Assembly (NCBI GenBank): GCA_937921525.1 | Contig: CAKZUM010000499.1 | Location: forward strand, 1 to 17,602 | Length of the DNA: 17,602 bases | Direction: 5' to 3' | DNA from: an uncultured Saprospiraceae bacterium | GTDB lineage: Bacteria > Bacteroidota > Bacteroidia > Chitinophagales > Saprospiraceae | In this document: piece after piece, positions 15,557-17,602 of the stretch | Layout of the letters: every line of letters begins with the position of its first letter | Numbering within the stretch: the first letter of the stretch is position 1 | Program-made: the position numbers and the translations under genes | Notes under the pieces: generated by a model | Told to the model about the DNA's origin: nothing | The model's input: the letters and a program-made list of their open reading frames with translations, nothing else | Database searches by the model: none

Positions 15557-15600
15557 TTCTCAATTTTCAATTTTCAATTCTCCATTCAGAATGAAGGTAA

Positions 15601-16902
15601 TTATTTTTTAGTAGTAATTTTGATTCCTGCAAGAACTTGTTCTTGTTGATAAACAAACATTACAGCCATATTCAATATCAACAATCCGAAAATCATCAAT
15701 CCCCATTCACTCATTGTTGGTACAGCAGCCTCATTCCAAACTCTAACTTCAAATTGTGAGGAATCTGTACAGCCTCCTTCTATAGAAGTAATGGTATATA
15801 TAGTAGTTTCTGTCGGATTCAAGCAAAGATTTTCTCCACTTTGACTTACACCAATAATTGGAGAAACAGTATAAGAAGAAACACCAGTTACTGTAACACA
15901 AGCCTGTTCGCCCGGATATATATCTGTTTCTACTTGTGATAACATAGGCTCGCAACTTCCGAACGTCATCCCTGTCATAAAAGACATTACTTGGTTATAC
16001 GCATCAAAATCGTGGTATCCGTCTGGATCATCAGCTAATCCAAAGCCAGGGTCATTATAGTCAAAAATGATTTGTGACCCGATATTTCCAGGATTATATA
16101 CCGTAATATTTCCATCTCCATCAGTACCCGGGATTTTGCCATCGTCTTCTCCATCTACTAGTTGATCATCATTAGCATCTAAAAAATTGGCATAGAAAGT
16201 GTCTCCCATTCTTTGGCGACTACTAGCAGCAGAATTATCTCGGACATTATTCTTACCTACATGATAAATTCTTGTTGGATTAGCAAAGGTATATTCATTA
16301 GTACCTGCACCAGAGATTACGGTCACTTGGTCAATATAAGTAGAACGACATCTATAGTTATTTCCGTCCGTAGGACCAAAGCATGTACTAGTAGGATTTG
16401 TATTTTCTAAAGAATAGTCCATATCCCCTAAAATATAAGTGACGTTCTCTAGGTCTTCTCCGTTATCCAATTCTAAGGTGAATCGTAAATTGGAACTAGG
16501 ATCTCTTAAATAAGTATAATCACCAGCGTTTGATTCTCTACCTAGAAAAGCAAAAGATAATGCCGCTGCACCACCGAACTGTTCTCTAATTTTAGTGCCG
16601 CCTACATCAAATTTTGAAGCTGCTGTTGCAAGAGCAGGACCACTATTGTCCCTTAATAAATAGTTAATTGGTGTGCTACCTTCTGGTCCTCCAGAGATAG
16701 TCATTGTAATTTTATAACCAAATCCAGCTTGTGCTTTTGTAGCATCATTGAGTAAAACATTTCCTGTGACTTCGGTAACTTGGTCGCTAACGAAATTAAA
16801 TACAGGTACATCTGCTTCAAAATCTATGATGTACTTAGAAGATTGGGCAGTAGCTAATGTACTAATGAGCATAAAGCAGTAAAGTAAAGTTTTTATTTGC
16901 AT
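15601..16902 (-). CDS. Exported surface protein with IPTL-CTERM-type sorting signal, short paralogue of the 1286-residue protein
   Basis: The 433-residue product has a signal peptide at 1-19 (LLYCFMLISTLATA). An N-terminal domain at about 24-314 aligns along its whole length with that of the neighbouring 1286-residue protein: YIIDFEAD, VTEVTGNVLLNDA, TISGGPEGSTPIN, TYLRDPSSNLRFTLE, IDQVTVISGAG, YNDPGFGLADDPDGYHDFD. One Cys-containing Ig-like domain follows at about 318-392 (DIYPGEQACVTV). The C-terminus is PTMSEWG at 395-401, a hydrophobic helix, and a tail ending in Lys residues. The loop DANDDQLVDGEDD at 242-254 resembles a calcium-binding EF-hand or dockerin loop. It lacks the SdrD_B stalk and the middle Ig-like domains of the larger protein. 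The function is unknown; a duplicated surface adhesin or coat component is an inference from architecture. Confidence 0.88.
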   Translation of the reverse strand: MQIKTLLYCFMLISTLATAQSSKYIIDFEADVPVFNFVSDQVTEVTGNVLLNDATKAQAGFGYKITMTISGGPEGSTPINYLLRDNSGPALATAASKFDVGGTKIREQFGGAAALSFAFLGRESNAGDYTYLRDPSSNLRFTLELDNGEDLENVTYILGDMDYSLENTNPTSTCFGPTDGNNYRCRSTYIDQVTVISGAGTNEYTFANPTRIYHVGKNNVRDNSAASSRQRMGDTFYANFLDANDDQLVDGEDDGKIPGTDGDGNITVYNPGNIGSQIIFDYNDPGFGLADDPDGYHDFDAYNQVMSFMTGMTFGSCEPMLSQVETDIYPGEQACVTVTGVSSYTVSPIIGVSQSGENLCLNPTETTIYTITSIEGGCTDSSQFEVRVWNEAAVPTMSEWGLMIFGLLILNMAVMFVYQQEQVLAGIKITTKK

Positions 16903-17119
16903 GGTATTTATATTTGTGAAAAATATTATATGATTAGACGGGGAATATGACTAGGAGGGAGATAGAACTAGGAAGGGTATTTAACTATTATTAAGAATAG
17001 GATAGTAAGGGAACGAATTAAGAGGGGGATGACTAAAGAAGGGAATGATTATAATTAGGAATAGTATACCTTTGATGTGGGGATAGCTTATGAGATAGAT
17101 AGGTATAAATTTCTAAATT
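16903..17119. other. Purine-rich (+ strand) leader region of the 433-residue gene
   Basis: There is no ORF here. On the + strand the stretch is rich in G/A with many GGG or GGGG words (for example around 16939, 16957, 17023 and 17081), so the leftward mRNA leader would be C/U-rich. A TATATTTG box on the - strand (17150-17157) could be a promoter, with a long leader of roughly 240 nt; no -33 box supports it. No riboswitch or hairpin is recognised. Confidence 0.4.
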
Positions 17120-17413
17120 TTAACGCTGTAGGTAAGGATAACGATTGGTCAAATATAGATAGTGATAAAACTTTAAAATGTTTATTATTGCTTTTTTTGT
17201 GACAGAGCTTCTATGCTTTATATAGTAAGCTATTAAAATGTTATAGGTATAATTTATTTTTTTTAGATAAACATCTAATTGGTTATCAATAGAGTACACT
17301 ATTTTTTTCTTTTGGTGTATTTTAAATAACTTTATTATTTTCGAGTTATCTTTTTTTGTAATTTCTTGATCTGATTTTAATTGAGTGTAAAACGATTTAG
17401 GGACATTTTTCAA
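17120..17413 (-). CDS. Doubtful ORF of 97 residues
   Basis: The frame is open from TTG (17411-17413) to the stop at 17120 and encodes a Lys/Ile/Tyr-rich, mainly helical sequence (starts MKNVPKSFYTQLKSDQ, ends YHYLYLTNRYPYLQR). The region is clearly more AT-rich than the neighbouring genes. A 97-codon open frame is somewhat long for such base composition, but there is no ribosome binding site, no ATG near the start and no known motif. The start overlaps the inverted-repeat element at 17383. It may be a decayed or horizontally acquired gene, or chance. Confidence 0.22.
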   Translation of the reverse strand: MKNVPKSFYTQLKSDQEITKKDNSKIIKLFKIHQKKKIVYSIDNQLDVYLKKINYTYNILIAYYIKHRSSVTKKAIINILKFYHYLYLTNRYPYLQR

Positions 17414-17517
17414 AAATTGATCGGATCACTTGTAGTAGTCCGATCAAACTGCACGTTTCATCGGACTACTGCAAATGATCCGAAATAAATTTGCCGCCCC
17501 AACTTTGTTTTACACTC
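17383..17517. repeat. 135-bp element with 11-bp terminal inverted repeats and a long central hairpin
   Basis: GAGTGTAAAAC (17383-17393) and GTTTTACACTC (17507-17517) are perfect inverted repeats. Between them is a hairpin with 24-bp arms, 17421-17444 and 17460-17483, with one C/A mismatch and one G/T wobble. The arms contain the words TCGGATCA and AGTAGTCCGAT, and the loop can pair further (AAAC / GTTT). There is no coding content of its own. It looks like a small non-autonomous mobile or REP-type element inserted between leftward genes. Confidence 0.7.
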
Positions 17518-17543
17518 ATATTAATCAATGTTGAATACAAAAT

Positions 17544-17602
17544 CTACTCCGATACCTTCAACACTAACTTACCCATTTTTTTTCCAGTAAATAAACGAGT
17601 AA
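17544..17602 (-). CDS. C-terminal end of a leftward gene, possibly a medium-chain dehydrogenase/quinone oxidoreductase
   Basis: Reading leftward from the window edge, one frame encodes TRLFTGKKMGKLVLKVSE and then stops at TAG (17544-17546). The pattern GKxxGKxVLKV is like the final beta-strand of zinc-type alcohol dehydrogenase/NADPH:quinone oxidoreductase proteins, but 18 residues are not enough to be sure. If it is real, the 135-bp inverted-repeat element follows its stop by about 26 bp. Confidence 0.4.
   Translation of the reverse strand, partial: TRLFTGKKMGKLVLKVSE

Noticed and set aside
14536..15600. tRNA, rRNA or retron-type RNA gene
   Set aside because: No cloverleaf, conserved TpsiC-like word or reverse transcriptase gene is visible; the structures are simple hairpins.
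16930..17100. G-quadruplex on the + strand
   Set aside because: The G-runs are short and separated by loops mostly longer than seven bases, so the canonical pattern is not met.

Overview
The window is AT-rich chromosomal DNA from a member of the Bacteroidota, most likely a Saprospiraceae-like marine or aquatic lineage. The evidence is a SusC-style TonB-dependent receptor with an N-terminal carboxypeptidase-regulatory-like domain, weak or absent Shine-Dalgarno sequences, promoter boxes of the TAnnTTTG type, and large IPTL/PTMS-WG-CTERM surface proteins with SdrD_B-like repeats. The genus is inference only.

Layout. The left half is read rightward: the last 46 residues of a thiolase (2-142), a duplicated 40-bp-arm hairpin repeat (168-427), ribulose-phosphate 3-epimerase rpe (508-1170), a cluster of small palindromes (1171-1272), a TonB-dependent outer-membrane receptor (1287-3824), a structured intergenic region, a membrane-anchored protein of unknown function whose reading frame is broken at a run of ten A (4062-4717), a Uma2-family PD-(D/E)XK protein (4823-5467), a 1052-residue UvrD-type helicase fused to a RecB/AddB-like nuclease (5478-8636), and a possible 32-residue ORF (8651-8749). 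A strong bidirectional hairpin terminator (8771-8810) separates this half from the right half, which is read leftward.

The right half holds the two-lipoyl-domain E2 subunit of 2-oxoglutarate dehydrogenase (8829-10400), a 1286-residue surface protein (10675-14535) and a 433-residue paralogue (15601-16902). After these come an AT-rich region with a doubtful ORF, an inverted-repeat element (17383-17517), and the last codons of another leftward gene (17544-17602).

How they fit together. Thiolase, Rpe and E2o are ordinary central metabolism and are not obviously linked. Uma2 and the helicase-nuclease are separated by 10 bp and probably form one transcription unit concerned with DNA processing. 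The two leftward surface proteins share a signal peptide, an uncharacterised N-terminal domain of about 270 residues with an EF-hand-like Asp/Asn loop, a Cys-containing Ig-like domain, and a PTMSxWG C-terminal sorting signal. They differ in that the larger one carries a stalk of four SdrD_B-like units repeating at exactly 366 bp. They look like a long and a short version of the same exported surface protein. The most interesting items are this pair, the A10 frame break at 4264-4273, and the several classes of non-coding hairpin repeats, which look like dispersed elements.
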